The position numbers and the translations under genes are program-made. DNA of 64,000 bases from Phoronis australis. Lineage: Eukaryota; Phoronida; Phoronidae. Shown in pieces: positions 11,421 to 22,669 of the stretch. Each line of letters begins with the position of its first letter. Position 1 is the stretch's first letter. Below the pieces are notes generated by a model, which saw only the letters and a program-made list of their open reading frames with translations, made no database searches and was not told the origin of the DNA. Where the stretch lies: NCBI GenBank assembly GCA_002633005.1, contig NMRA01000648.1, positions 102,406 through 166,405 on the forward strand. The letters are read 5' to 3'.

Positions 11421-11875
11421 CGCAAAGGGGAGCCCAACATTTTGTCTGTAATCATTTGCTGCAAGCACGATTGTAGATGTGCATAGCACCGAATGGGGGG
11501 AGATCCAAATCTTATATAAACATTGAAGATGCAATTTCAAAAAAATTGTCTCAGTTTCCTATTTTGCCCTTACGTTTCATGAAAGTTCTCAAAACTAACA
11601 ATTTTGGAAAACGTAGGATACAAATTCAATTTTTTAAAAAGGCTTTCCAAACGAGTTTCAATAAGGGCGCACAGATTACAATTTCTGAGAATTTTACACA
11701 ATTACTAAGCCCTTTTTGAGATTTCCGAAAAATGTGAGGTTATCATCTCAAAGCAAATATTTATGGGAATGTTCCGCTTGGAATCAAGAAGCGAAATGTT
11801 CGTTGTCTCTTCTTCATCATTTTTGGTGTGTTTCTCCACGGGCTACTGGGCTAACTAGGAACCATAATCATTTAC

Positions 11876-11911
11876 ATTATATTATATTATATTATATTGT
11901 ATTATATTATT
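11876..11911. repeat. (ATTAT)n microsatellite
   Basis: Seven imperfect pentanucleotide units. Confidence 0.85.
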
Positions 11912-14900
11912 AACGCACGTCATTGACGAGACTTCAACGAAATATAATCTGTCCGAAATAGTCCTTGTACTCCTTTCAGTTTCGATTTGATATGTTTTGC
12001 TACAAAAGTGGCAGGTGTAGTTTTGTCTCAAAAATTTTTATACTACCGTTTGCTGAAATATTATTACTATCAGATATGCTATGCGTACAGACTGTCGTAG
12101 ATTTCGTTTGTCTGAATTTACCACTTAAGTCAGTCATTTTATTGTATAACTTGGTGCCGTAGGGATATGGAACAGGTAAAAAGCCTCATACTCACTTACA
12201 CTGTACATCACGTCATCATGATTATGCGGACAATTCCCTCGTAAAGTATTTTCAGTGGGTTTCATGTTGAAGCCCGCAAAACCGGAATGCAGTCACAGAG
12301 TTTGTGCGTTTGTTTGATAATGTTGCTATTTATTTCCTTTTGGAAAATTTCCGAGCTTTGTTTATCCACCGGTGTATTCAATCACATAAATGCAACTTGC
12401 AGGAACAGGAGTGGAACCTTTTGTGAACTATAGGCCTGTACACATCACTGGTCAGCCTTAATTTTCATTTTCAATATAGTATTGTTTATAGTTGCCAGTT
12501 TGTGTTCAAGAGCACAAACATATACAACTAACATCCTATTGAAACTACGAGGAAACAAAACACAATGGAACAACCTAGGCAATTCTTTGAAGTAAACTCA
12601 GCAAGCGGCTGAACAGAACAATTCACTTTTGTCACGTTTTCAAAGGAAATGCTTCCCCAAACAACAATTGCACAAACCGATAATACACAACCCTGAAAGA
12701 CTATTTTCTTAGGATCGTGTAGGCCTATTTTGTGTTTGCATTGTTCCGTTTGCAATTTATGGAAAACGATATCACATATTTTATGCCGGATTATGCGGCT
12801 GGTCGTGTTTTGAGTGAACATAAAATCGGTGGAATGTTTAGAAGTAGTCTATGACTGCTATTCTCTTTTCTGGAAATTCCTTCAGATCCTCGTTTTATTT
12901 TGTGGGTATAGTAGATTGTCAAGGTATGTACCAGGTCCGTACAAAAGGAAATGAAAATTCATTTTATCTTGATTATTAGACACTTTACTTCTAGGTTTTT
13001 TGACACGAGACAGGATAATTACTTCACTCTGCCTGATGCTATAAGTTAAAGATGAGTTATAACTTTGAAAGTCTGGCCTGTCATTATTCTTCGGGGTAAG
13101 GATGTTTGAGAAACACAAACAATCCGAAAATCGGTTAACTGGTTTCAAAGAAATAGGCAACTAACGTCTAGTTGCAACGGCTCGCTATAAAAATAACAGA
13201 GTGGATTTGCAAACTGATTTTTCTGCTGAAAGTTTTTGTCGTTTTCTTGTTGTAAGTATGTAACATGGAACAAACGTTTTTCTTTGGAAGTAAGCTAACT
13301 TGATAAGGAATGAAATTATGTTACTTTTGGTGCGGAATAGCTGTAATGACAATGTTGTGTCGTGTCAAAGCTGTTGTTTCATGCAAATCAATCTTGCAAA
13401 AGCCCTTGAATTGTTTCAAACGCAATGCCGATTTGGGATCTAATCTCTGTACTCGATTTTTGATTAAAAGTTTACCAATTGCGTGGCACACCTCCAGGAA
13501 GTGGACAAAAATTTATGCTCGAATAATGTGGCATGAATGGTTAAGTTTCGAGTATGACTTTGGGTTAAAAGTTTAGACCCTGGGCTCAGCCCTTTGATTA
13601 TTAGTCGATTTTTCTCTACAGTTTAAAAGCAATACTCAAACTCTAATGACTCAAGGTGTGCAATAAATGTGTGGAGTGACCTTAATTAAAACACACACCT
13701 AGTTCGATGGCCGATGTCTGTCCAGGGACATTTGGTGACATGAGTGCAACCTAGTGTAGTCCAGCCAATCGCATGCAGATCAAGTTAAACAACAGATTTG
13801 AAAAATTTACCCCATATACGGCCCCCTCATACAACTATTTACCCTCTAGTAGTTTCATGACATTTTAAAGTAGTTGTCACCAGAGGGGGTACTTCCGCTG
13901 GGTTTTTAGTTTTCTGGATAAGAAAATAACTTCCGCTGTTATGTGTTCGTTGATTTTTATCTAAAATGAATAATATACTCTTCAAACACTCCTTCCACCC
14001 AGGAGGCAGGGAAAAAATTAGGAAAACGCGCAAAAATTAAAAGCGAAAAAAGAACAAAAAACTAACATGGCTGCAGGTCCTCCAAATTGGCTCATAGACT
14101 TGAGGCCGTGTGAGTGAATAAACCCACACCTGCGTTTTTCAATGATTCCAGCGGAGGCCATTCATTTCACCTGGTACTTCCCAGGTAACGAGAAACAGCA
14201 ATATTAATACAAACAGCAGAGCAACCAGTTTTAAACTTAATCCTAATATTTGTCAAGAATTATACATTCAAACAACGCCATTTTTTTATTAGGATAACGT
14301 GATTTCAAGCAACCTGTGCAATATGAATGCGATGAGTTATTGTAGGTGTGAAATATGTAAACGTAAATCTTTATTATTTTGTACTTATTCGAAAAATGAA
14401 AATCTGTTTGTAGCTGCATATACATGCAAGAGCAGTAAATGTGTGTTTCTCACAAACCACCGTTGTCACGCGCTTACCGTCGTTTGAATTGTAATTGGTT
14501 AGAATAATAGCCTGTACTGAATTCTCTGACAATCATACTGTTATTGTAATTACAACTAACACGACTGGTACGGCGCAATAACAATTAATCAGTTCTTCCC
14601 AATCCTAGAAATCCTTTCTAATCTGAATTAGTAACAGAGTGGCTTGGATCAATTTGATTTTTTGATAGAACTTCGGCTGTGTTGCCTTCATTGACCCTTT
14701 TAACTTTTACCAAAATAAACTATGAAGGGATAAAGGGTTCGTACACGAGTACCTTTCTGCCCGTATAAAGTGCCTTATTCAACGCGCAAATACACTCTAC
14801 GTAGAATAAGGACGCCACGCTACGAATACCCATATTGGTGGGCGTACTCCTGTAATCTGCGCATCGATATAAGAACGCGTGGTGTAACATCCTTATCTTA

Positions 14901-14925
14901 CATTTGTGTGCTTTAACTGCCTCTC
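11912..14925. other. Gene-poor stretch
   Basis: No exon or repeat that I can support. Open frames at 12528-12821 and 12882-13160 on the minus strand are compositionally unremarkable and lack known motifs. Confidence 0.35.
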
Positions 14926-14927
14926 GC

Positions 14928-15102
14928 CCAATAACGCTAGGACCTCAATAAAAAGCAAGCAAAACTTCGCGAGATAACGTGAGACACTGCCGTGTATTTT
15001 TGATGAGAACACGTGACTGACTAGATTTTAGTTATATCTAGGTCCTAGCGTAGGTCCTAGCGTAGGTCCTGGCGTAGGTCCTAGCGTTACTGAACGCACG
15101 CC
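14928..15102 (+). mobile_element. MITE family A, copy 2, with expanded right end
   Basis: Has the family ends (ATAACGCTAGGACCT and CTAGCGTTACTGAACGCACG). The right end carries the 12-base unit AGGTCCTAGCGT repeated about four times at 15040-15086, against one or two units in the other copies. It ends only a few bases before copy 3. Confidence 0.75.
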
Positions 15103-15108
15103 AGCCTC

Positions 15109-15245
15109 CCGTTCAGTAACGCTAGGACCTCGCTAAAAAGCAAGACGTCGCGAAATTACGTGAGATATTGCCGTGTATTTCAAAGGAAAACACGTGACTT
15201 TGGCTAAGTTTTAGCTAGGTACTAGCGTTACTGAGCGCACGCCAG
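15109..15245 (+). mobile_element. MITE family A, copy 3
   Basis: CCGTTCAGTAACGCTAGGAC to CTAGCGTTACTGAGCGCACG, with the full family core. The flanks CCAGCCT (left) and CCAGGCT (right) differ at one base and may be a 7-base target duplication. Confidence 0.8.
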
Positions 15246-15590
15246 GCTTACTCTACGTGCGAAATAAGGACAACGCAGAGAGGTACTCGTTTAACAACCC
15301 TTTGGTACTTCATAACACCAAGACGAAAATCATACAACACAACGTTATTCAAACTAGATGGTCTATAAAACGATGAATTTTGAAAACACCATTTACGTCC
15401 TTACACCTTGTTTACGCATACTCGTTTACTCATAAATCAGGCATGACAACGTTTTTTAAGTGTCAGTGTTATTGAAGACCTTACCCACACAACATCTCAG
15501 TAAATACGTTACTTGACTCCTCTGAAACCCCATTAAGGTAATAGATGTCATTATAATGTTTTGGTGTTGAAAGCAAGTTTCTGGACTTAC

Positions 15591-15761
15591 ATGTATATCC
15601 CACAAAATTGAGGGAAGTTTATTTTGTTGTAGCAACCTGTGAACGGAGAACGCAAATTTCTTAAAAAGCTCTTCTGGCCGCGACAATTTAAAATCCGAAT
15701 ACTTATTTCTGTGTCGATTGTCCGTGTTATCAACAACGTGCAATTTTTTAGACGAGGTGGA
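15591..15761 (-). CDS. Candidate internal exon of an unrecognised gene
   Basis: A 171-base exon (57 codons), phase 0 at both ends, with acceptor aacctcacgcag and donor ACAT|gtaagt. The reading frame is open through the exon and polar/basic, with blocks such as KLSRPEELFKKFAFSVHRLL and NKLPSILWDIH, the latter looking amphipathic-helical. I do not recognise the family. It is on the same strand as the myosin exons 10.6 kb downstream and in a compatible phase, so it could be an upstream exon of that gene, but nothing else links them. Confidence 0.4.
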
Positions 15762-15899
15762 CTGCGTGAGGTTAACGTGCCCTCACATCCCACAAGCAAA
15801 GTGTGACAGGCGTCTTTAACTTGGGATCCACCGTAGGAAGTTCCAGATGAGTCTATGAGGTTCGGACCACTCCTCTCACTTCTACATTGTCTCGTGTCG

Positions 15900-16765
15900 T
15901 GCCCCCCTGGACAGAATTTATTTATTTAAACTTCTTTAAAAGACTGGGCGACCACTTCAGTGAATACACTGATTTTCAAGTTGGACCAGTCGGAAATAAT
16001 TACATAAAGTAAAAGACACTGAGCTATGAACAATTAGACTGAAAAGATTAATAGATAAAATAAATTACTTATAAAAATTAGTTAATATGTACAAATCGAT
16101 GAATAAATAAGATAAAATAGAGTGATGAGCTGAGGCCTACAGTCCCAAACCGCTCAGAAAGTCCATGATTTACGCGTCCCGGAAGTTCCCTTTCCGTCTT
16201 TATCCCTGTGCGGAAGATTTTCCATTTTTGTAGTCCCAGAGACAAAAAGAATAAATTAGTGATGAAATTAATTACTTAACTGTATTTTACAGCTTTTTCA
16301 ATTTAGCGCAGGTCTATTTAAACTAGTCATTTTTATGATGGGAGAGATAATAACATTGAAAAACACTTTCATTGCTACATAAGATTCTTATCTACTGATA
16401 AAGGCGAGCGGACCGTAGCCACAGGCGTAGACGGAGTCCAATGTTTGTTCACATAGTCACTAGGAGAGTGTCTTTAAATTTAATCAACGAATAATGAAAA
16501 AATTAATCAGCTGTTGGAACTGAAATACGTTATTATGTTAATTTATAATATTTAGTTGCAAATGCCGCATGGCGTACTCAAACTTTCCACAAGCTACAAC
16601 GATGAATATCATCCCGCGACGAGCCGAGTCATGTCATGATCGTTTAAATTAGAAGCGAGTACAAACCTACCCCAATTCCTGCAAAAAAATTGAATTTAGC
16701 CTTTTATAAAACTGGTGCCATTTTGATTTCTGGACATGGAAGTGTTGGCAATTCAGTTTTACTTG
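15900..16765. other. AT-rich stretch, nothing recognised
   Basis: No exon-like frame and no repeat match within the window. Confidence 0.35.
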
Positions 16766-16771
16766 AAACCA

Positions 16772-16915
16772 GACGTGCGTGAAGTAACGCTGGGACCTGC
16801 GCTAGGACCTAGATAAAATTTAGCCAAAGTCACGTGCTTTCACTTAAAATACACGGAAATATCTCACGTAATCTTGCAAAGTCTCGCTTTTTAGCGAGGT
16901 TCTAACGTTACAGGC
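16772..16915 (-). mobile_element. MITE family A, copy 4 (reverse orientation)
   Basis: Reads from ACGTGCGTGAAGTAACGCTG to GCGAGGTTCTAACGTTAC, with the core CACGTG...TCTCACGTAATCTTGC in reverse. It is more diverged than copies 3, 5 and 6. Confidence 0.75.
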
Positions 16916-16929
16916 TCAATAAGTTTGCT

Positions 16930-17820
16930 TTCACGGCGGTTCATTTTACGCGCCACTGGAAAAGCGTGATCCGAGCAATGACCGGCTGCTTGTTCTTTTC
17001 ACGCGCTGAATCGCTTCTTATTTGAGTATGGAACAAGTTGCGACCAGTTATTAGTGGGTTGTCAAAATCAATTGTCAGTTGTTGTTTTTTTTTTTGACGT
17101 AAAGAGGGTTTGCCTATCTTATAACGAAACGTTCTTGACAGTTCTTTTAAATCAAATAGGAGTACGAAATGCAGTTTTTCTGGTGATTTCAAATTCCAAT
17201 TTTTGTTATCTTCAGCGTTCTTGCTTTCATTGTTATTCTGACGTATAATACTGCAACTGAAGATATCGTCATAGATATCATAATTTGCATTGAAGTTATC
17301 GTATACATAATAACTATGCTTTGATGATATACCTTGTAAAATAGCACGTGCAAAATTATAAAGCAAATCTCACTTTAGCCGCTCCTCTGAGTGCGTCAAT
17401 GGAAACCCTTCTGGAGCCGACAACTGATGACCGTTTGCGCCCATCTTTTTGGTAGTGTTTCCGCATACGCTCCGATTCTTCATCGTCAATATCTCTCACA
17501 GAACTTTTTCTCCTTCGAAACATTACCGCGATTACTCCGGTGGTGTTACAAAACTGGTAGACACCTCAACAAATTCCATTACTGACCACAAGTTATGAGG
17601 TTATTCTCCTTTTACTATGACATTTACGACGTCACGTCAACAGACGTCTCTGATTGGTCGATTTCTTGTAAAATTATTATGGAAATAACTTTGTGACAAA
17701 CACTTGAACGAGGAATCTACACATATGTGTTTATGGGTCTACAACCGTGATAAAACTCATGATAAGAAATAGCCTAACAACAGAGGGCGTGCTTCTACGG
17801 ACGTGCTACTTTTGAAATTG
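16930..17820. other. No gene called
   Basis: A 141-codon minus-strand open frame (16941-17366) is rich in Lys and Asn, as expected from base composition. No domain or splice context supports it. TGACGT-like motifs cluster near 17628-17650. Confidence 0.3.
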
Positions 17821-17826
17821 ATCGAG

Positions 17827-18750
17827 TCATCACCACCATCATCACCATCACCAGTATTACCATCACCATCACCATCATCATCATCATCATCACCATCATC
17901 ACCAGTATTACCATCACCATCACCATCACCATCATCATCATCATCACCATCATCACCATCACCAGTATTACCATCACCAGTATTACTATCACTATCACCA
18001 TCACCATCACCATCACCATCATCATCACCATCATCATCATCATCACCATCANNNNNNNNNNNNNNNNNNNNNNNNNNNNNNNNNNNNNNNNNNNNNNNNN
18101 NNNNNNNNNNNNNNNNNNNNNNNNNNNNNNNNNNNNNNNNNNNNNNNNNNNNNNNNNNNNNNNNNNNNNNNNNNNNNNNNNNNNNNNNNNNNNNNNNNNN
18201 NNNNNNNNNNNNNNNNNNNNNNNNNNNNNNNNNNNNNNNNNNNNNNNNNNNNNNNNNNNNNNNNNNNNNNNNNNNNNNNNNNNNNNNNNNNNNNNNNNNN
18301 NNNNNNNNNNNNNNNNNNNNNNNNNNNNNNNNNNNNNNNNNNNNNNNNNNNNNNNNNNNNNNNNNNNNNNNNNNNNNNNNNNNNNNNNNNNNNNNNNNNN
18401 NNNNNNNNNNNNNNNNNNNNNCATCATCATCATCATCATCATCATCACCATCACCAGTATTACTATCACTATCACCATCATCATCATCATCATCAACATC
18501 ATCATCATCACCATCGTCTTTTTCTTCATCATCACCACTATCATCGTCACCATCATCATCATCATCGTCATCATCATCATCATCGTCATCATCATCATCA
18601 TCGTCATCATGATCATCGTCATCATCATCATCATAGCCATACTCATCATCATCATCATCAGGACCAACATCGCCGCTGTCTCAGTCATTATGCATAATCA
18701 TCACCAACACCATCACTATCACCATCACTATCACCCTCATCATCATCATC
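17827..18750. repeat. CAT/CAC trinucleotide repeat field with assembly gap
   Basis: CATCAC-type triplets with an interspersed higher-order variant ending in CAGTATTACCATCACCATCA, repeated several times at 17850-18000 and again near 18455. The gap lies at 18052-18421 and decayed units reach 18750. The repeat lets long frames appear (poly-Met on the minus strand, poly-Ser/Pro on the plus strand), but these are artefacts of the repeat. Confidence 0.95.
18052..18421. other. Assembly gap of 370 N
   Basis: N run inside the CAT/CAC repeat, so the true repeat length is unknown. Confidence 0.99.
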
Positions 18751-18779
18751 TTGTCCAAAGTAACTCGAAACATGAATTT

Positions 18780-20085
18780 CAATAAAAAATACGCATATAA
18801 ATAAAATGGCAGGGAGATAATAGATGTATTATCTGCAATCTGTTTTGTTGTTTCAACCCATTTACTTAGTTTCAAAAACTTGGTTTTACCTAAGCGGCGC
18901 TTCATGACAGCACTGGCTGCCACTCCCCTGTCTGATGACCTGTGTAAACGTCATTAGTCGAGGTCATTCTTTGTTGGGTGGACAGTACGTGTTTCTTGGG
19001 TAAGAAATATGGGGATTTGATTCAAGAAATAACATAATTTAGAAACTCAAGATGGTTTATTGTCAGGTTGTCACAGCTAAGGTGAAAGGGGCATTCTTCG
19101 AATTAATTGTCTATGAAGCCTGTTTGTTCAGTGTTACGTAGCATATTTCACGGCTCACCAACATTAATTGGTCTGCAACACAGTCGGCATTAAAAGCCTA
19201 CCTGTTTCAATAAGTAACATTTGACTGGGTTTTCTGGTTGTCTTCTAATCTCTCCCGTGTTCATTATTTCGGATGGTGAGTTTCAAAATGAGAAAACGTG
19301 AGTCATGAGAAACCGTGAATCAGAAACAAGACATTACGTGGAAGTTAGTGGTATAACTGAAACGGCCAAGACCCTATATCACTGCATAGTTTTCTGTTTT
19401 TATCTGAAGTCGTGTTTAAAGACCGCAAAATAATCGATGGTAAACACTTCACACCCCCACGGTTCAATCCAAATCTAACGCATCGAGAGTTAATGCCATT
19501 GAAACCCCACAAGTGTTATCTTTAAGCATTTTGTTCTTTCCATGGTCAAAAGTGTCACTGCCTCAACTGGCCTCAGTAGAGAAGGTGGACATCCCATATA
19601 CGGAAGCTTTTCGTTAAATTATGCCTCACACTGGTTAAACGTCACATACCCTGGCGCGAGCAGTGTAAAATGGCCAGTTGCCGATTGGGCAACGGAACGA
19701 AGGACTGCTTGTAAGAAGTTTGATTGGAGGAGTATTTATTCGATTTGGGAAGAGTTAAGAGACATCAAAAGTGTTCCTCTATGCGCAAAAGGTACTTATA
19801 TCAACATGTTTAATCAATACGGAGCATGATTTAGAGAAAAGCTTATTGCGTACGGAGGGCCTATATGATGGCCATCGTCTCTACTGGGGTCAATTAATTG
19901 TTAGTGTCCAGAAAGCGTGTACCAGTCAGTGCCAAAAGAACGGGAATAAGTCCCTAGATGGTCCAGGAGCAAATTCATAGAAGAGTCCAGACAGTCCGAC
20001 CTCTCCCTTTACATTTGGCCTACTGTTTTGGTAACCCCAATGTTTATCCACTGTCCCCCCATGAAGACAAAATCTGGATCCCGTT
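18780..20085. other. No gene called
   Basis: Short open frames at 19542-19980 on the plus strand overlap in several frames and lack recognisable motifs. Confidence 0.35.
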
Positions 20086-20089
20086 CAGT

Positions 20090-20228
20090 AACGCTAGGGC
20101 ATTGCTAAAAAGCAAGACTTTGCGAGATTACGTGAGATATTGCCGTGTATATTAAATGAGAACACGTGACATTGGCTAGAATTTAGCTAGGTGGTAGCGT
20201 AGGACCTAGCGTTACTGAACGCACGCCT
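20090..20228 (+). mobile_element. MITE family A, copy 5
   Basis: CCGTTCAGTAACGCTAGGGC to CTAGCGTTACTGAACGCACG, with an intact core. CTGGAT lies just outside both ends (20084-20089 and 20227-20232), a possible 6-base target duplication. Confidence 0.85.
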
Positions 20229-20340
20229 GGATGTGCTACTGCCTTGCGGGGCCATTGCGTCTAAACATAACGTCATTGTTTGGTAAAGGTGTCAATGGTC
20301 ATGCAGGCAGTCAAGTGCGACTGGAGGGGTTCCCCACACC

Positions 20341-20485
20341 GGGCGTGCGTTCAGTAACGCTAGGACCTACGCTAGGACCTAGAAATCTAGACAGAGTTAC
20401 GTGTTTCTATTGAAAATATACGGCAATATCTCACGTAATCTCGCGAAGTCTTGGTTTTTAGCGAGATCCTAGCATTACTGAACGG
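20341..20485 (-). mobile_element. MITE family A, copy 6 (reverse orientation)
   Basis: GCGTGCGTTCAGTAACGCTA to TCCTAGCATTACTGAACGGG. It lies about 110 bases from copy 5 in opposite orientation, so the two can form a long hairpin. Confidence 0.85.
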
Positions 20486-20489
20486 GAGA

Positions 20490-22560
20490 GTCTGACAAAC
20501 AGATAGAGTCCTGCATTAATGAGTAATCAATTTTGCTGCTGTGTAGACCACGGTTGGTGGCAATGTCGATGACTCCGTGATGGCGAAAATTGCGATCACC
20601 GGTGTGATTATTTGGTGGCAACCGGGGGCCAGGAGGGCGCGTGCATCTAGCAAGGACAGGGATGTCGTCGTTTTCGTCCGCTTTGGGTGACTATAATCCT
20701 AAGTAACAATGTCACTGTTTTTCCCATATAAAAGTAAACTTAGGCGAAATTCCAATAATTGCTTTAATAGTTTTGTAATTTCTTCATGTCCTAAACTGCC
20801 CTTTGCGAGGTTTTTTATACTGTTTTCTTCAGGATCATTTACTCGTATTCGCTTCTTGAGAAAAATCATCTACGCGGTAAGAGCTTTTTAGAGTAAAGGT
20901 CATAGTTCAATGATTTTACCAAGCAAGACAAATATACCTGATCTGTAACATGTAACTGATGATTAAACTTTCAACGAACAATAAAAATTGTACCATGTAA
21001 ACGCCCTTCCACGATTAATCAAAACTCACGGTGTGCTCAAACGCCCGTTTCAGTCAAGACAATGATCGCGAAAATATAGGTCAACATAGTGGGATACTTG
21101 TAAATAGAATTAAATCTGGTCTGTTGGCAATGCGCACAAAATTAAATCCCTAGAACCTCGGAGACACCACGCATTCTTCAAAGGGAAGATGATACTGTAG
21201 ATTGGTAGGAACCGCCGTATCTTGCCTTCTCAGGAGATCTTGCCTGGTTATCAACCTCACGTATACTCTCGTCCCAAGGAGACGACACTTCGAAGCGAGC
21301 ACCACCTTGCTTGTTCAAGGAGGGATTTAGTGATTAATAAACAGTTCTTCTCCCTGTGCAGGATCTTGACATTGTCATTCTTAAATTCGTGACCTGTGTC
21401 CTGGAGGTGGTTAAACACAGCAGACGACACGGACCTCACCAATAGCCCTTCTATATGTTGGTACATGCGTTTTTCACGGTTGTTCTGTTTGCACAACATA
21501 CATCAAAGTCATGATCCGGTCGTTCCCGATATAACAACACTTCTTATAATGTCGATAAGTTAGATATGTATATTCAAGCATATAATATTGAAGGAAAATC
21601 GTCACACGTACAATATGCCGTAAGTATACAATTTGTTCTTGAATGAAGGTTAATAAAATGTCCAATAATTTGGCGGTGGGACTGAAACAGAAATGGTCAT
21701 TGAAATTGGGTATGAACATTTCTGTGTGACTCGTCTTTCTTTTCACAGCAAAAAAGGATTCAGTTTCGTTTAAAAGCATGATAAAATAGATTTGAAGTGA
21801 TCATTATAACCATGACGAATTGAGAAAATTGACGTGTATGGAGGCTTGTGCTACAGCAGTTAGGGTGGGAAAAAGTTTCGTACTCAAAAATGAAGTTGTT
21901 GTAGACTGAGTTTGAAATATCATGGATTTTATACGGGCTGCTTCTTAAAAATTCTTTTTACGAATCGGCTGAAATGTTCAAATCAGTCGTCCTACCTCAC
22001 GGTGACTTCTGTGCTATTTTTACTCACTCATGTTATTCTGCCATTACGAAGTCACGTGTTCTATTGTTTTGTGATTCTGGCGTAAATTCACAGATTACCA
22101 CAATTTTAAGTAATAGTGATGAGGACTCGCCGTATTGATAATTGCTCAACGATCATTATTAGAGCCCCTGCTGCGTCATCTGCTAGTTCATGTTTTGCTC
22201 GCGTAATACTCGACTAAGCTTCGAGTACAGACGTTAAAATTGATACTTCCCACCGTAGAGCGGGGATTCGAAAAAGGAGCTTCCGTGAAAGTCACCCTTC
22301 CTTAGGCTTTTGTTTCAGAAACACTACACTTTTGGTCTTTTATAGTTTTATGAGCATAAGCCTTCCTTAGGAATACTTGGACAGACGAAATTTATACCAT
22401 TTTTTAAAAGTCTGAAACAGTGAACGGACGCGACGTTGCCAGTACAAGTACAACGTCTGCAACCAAAGTTTTAAAAATAAAGATAATAGCAAACATTCAT
22501 TTCTCCCTGTGTAGCTGGCTACAAACAAAGATCAAATTAGAGCATTAATCTCTTAAATCA
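20490..22560. other. Gene-poor stretch
   Basis: No repeat match or convincing exon. The open frames at 21257-21779 on the minus strand have no recognised motif. Confidence 0.35.
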
Positions 22561-22572
22561 CCAGTATAATAA

Positions 22573-22661
22573 TGGCTTCCATTTCCGTTACCAACAAGAA
22601 CACAGAAACCATCAGGGACTCAAGAAAATGCTCGTGACTCAAGTTGGTAACGGAAGTGGAA
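22573..22661. repeat. Short hairpin-forming inverted repeat
   Basis: TTTCCGTTACCAAC near 22579-22592 is mirrored by GTTGGTAACGGAAGTGGAAT at 22642-22661, giving a stem of about 20 bases with few mismatches around a 50-base loop. Confidence 0.6.
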
Positions 22662-22669
22662 TCCTTTCA

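Noticed and set aside
16941-17366. 141-codon minus-strand frame
   Set aside because: Lys/Asn/Ile-rich as expected of AT-rich non-coding DNA; no motif or splice support.
17795-18688. Very long open frames (poly-Met on minus, poly-Ser/Pro on plus)
   Set aside because: They are translations of the CAT/CAC repeat and run through the N gap. No coding meaning.
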